Shown here: one piece after another, positions 5,801-6,006 of the stretch | How positions within the stretch are numbered: position 1 is the stretch's first letter | Layout: every line of letters starts with the position of its first letter | DNA from: VFJL01 sp037147395 | GTDB taxonomy: Bacteria > Pseudomonadota > Gammaproteobacteria > Burkholderiales > Nitrosomonadaceae | Reading direction: 5' to 3' | DNA length: 6,006 nt | NCBI GenBank assembly: GCA_037147395.1 | Contig: JBAWVG010000070.1 | Span: 1 to 6,006, forward strand | Made by a program: the position numbers and the translations under genes | Notes under the pieces: generated by a model | Told to the model about the DNA's origin: nothing | Seen by the model: only the letters and a program-made list of their open reading frames with translations | The model's database searches: none

Positions 5801-6006
5801 GTGCGTACCCGGTCCCCTATCAAGGAAGAATGATAGTGGCGTGCTCATTACCAGGTTGAGCATAGAATAAGTGGGGATGGTAAGGCATGAACACTCACCA
5901 GCCCCGACCACAGCGGAAGGAGGGAACTACCGTGGCAAGTTGCAATATACATGGAGATTGTGACAGCAATATGAAGGTGGTGAAAAAGTCCTAAAAGAGA
6001 TTGAGA
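5801..6006 (+). mobile_element. Group II intron, 5' end (domain I), continues past the window
   Basis: From 5801 the sequence is non-coding and densely folded, and begins with GTGCG, the consensus 5' end of bacterial group II introns. Hairpins can be drawn in order: CTATCA/TGATAG (5817-5822 with 5831-5836), TGCTCA/TGAGCA (5842-5847 with 5857-5862), a nine-position helix with one mismatch (5873-5881 with 5897-5905), and CCAC/GTGG (5908-5911 with 5932-5935). The run from about 5840 to 5990, including GATGGTAAGGC and GAAGGAGGGAACTACCG, resembles domain I of chloroplast-like bacterial introns as I remember them. The maturase/reverse transcriptase ORF and the catalytic domains V-VI would lie to the right and are not seen. 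The exact 5' splice site is inferred from GTGCG. Another structured RNA is possible but less likely. Confidence 0.65.

Noticed and set aside
5887..5994. Small plus-strand ORF of 35 codons starting at the ATG at 5887
   Set aside because: It lies within the base-paired part of the putative intron domain I, has no proper ribosome-binding site at the right spacing, and its sequence is set by RNA helices. Such frames are commonly mis-called inside group II introns.

Overview
The window looks like bacterial chromosome, most likely from a proteobacterium. It has Shine-Dalgarno-led genes at about 45-50% GC, a c-type haem protein, a glutathione S-transferase of the type common in proteobacteria, and what appears to be the 5' end of a bacterial group II intron. 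I cannot name the organism. The region reads as accessory: a mix of oxidative metabolism, a phage-type lysozyme, little-known proteins and a mobile intron, with no housekeeping operon.

Left part (1-2189): the 3' part of a RoxA-like / cytochrome c peroxidase-like haem protein gene runs in from outside the window. Fifty bases after it comes a complete cytochrome P450 gene on the same strand. The two are probably co-transcribed and probably act on the same kind of oxidised, perhaps lipid, substrate. No ferredoxin or reductase for the P450 is visible.

Middle part (2190-4748): a complete GH24 (T4-type) lysozyme gene stands alone, with no holin, spanin or structural phage gene. After a 198-base spacer rich in short inverted repeats comes an alpha/beta hydrolase of the DUF900 type. 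Forty-five bases further on is a zinc-ribbon protein with an uncharacterised C-terminal domain. The hydrolase and zinc-ribbon genes look like an operon that ends at a strong rho-independent terminator at 4726-4748.

Right part (4698-6006): a 98-residue ORF of unknown function lies on the minus strand, and its 3' end is written through the terminator hairpin. It diverges from a complete glutathione S-transferase gene that is visibly more AT-rich than its neighbours. Forty-six bases after the GST stop, the sequence changes to non-coding, highly structured DNA that starts with GTGCG. I read this as domain I of a group II intron whose remainder lies beyond the window.

The most useful leads are the intron boundary, the haem protein-P450 pair, the orphan lysozyme beside a hydrolase/zinc-ribbon operon, and the minus-strand ORF overlapping the terminator. 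I found no CRISPR array, tRNA or rRNA, and no clear evidence of a defence system.
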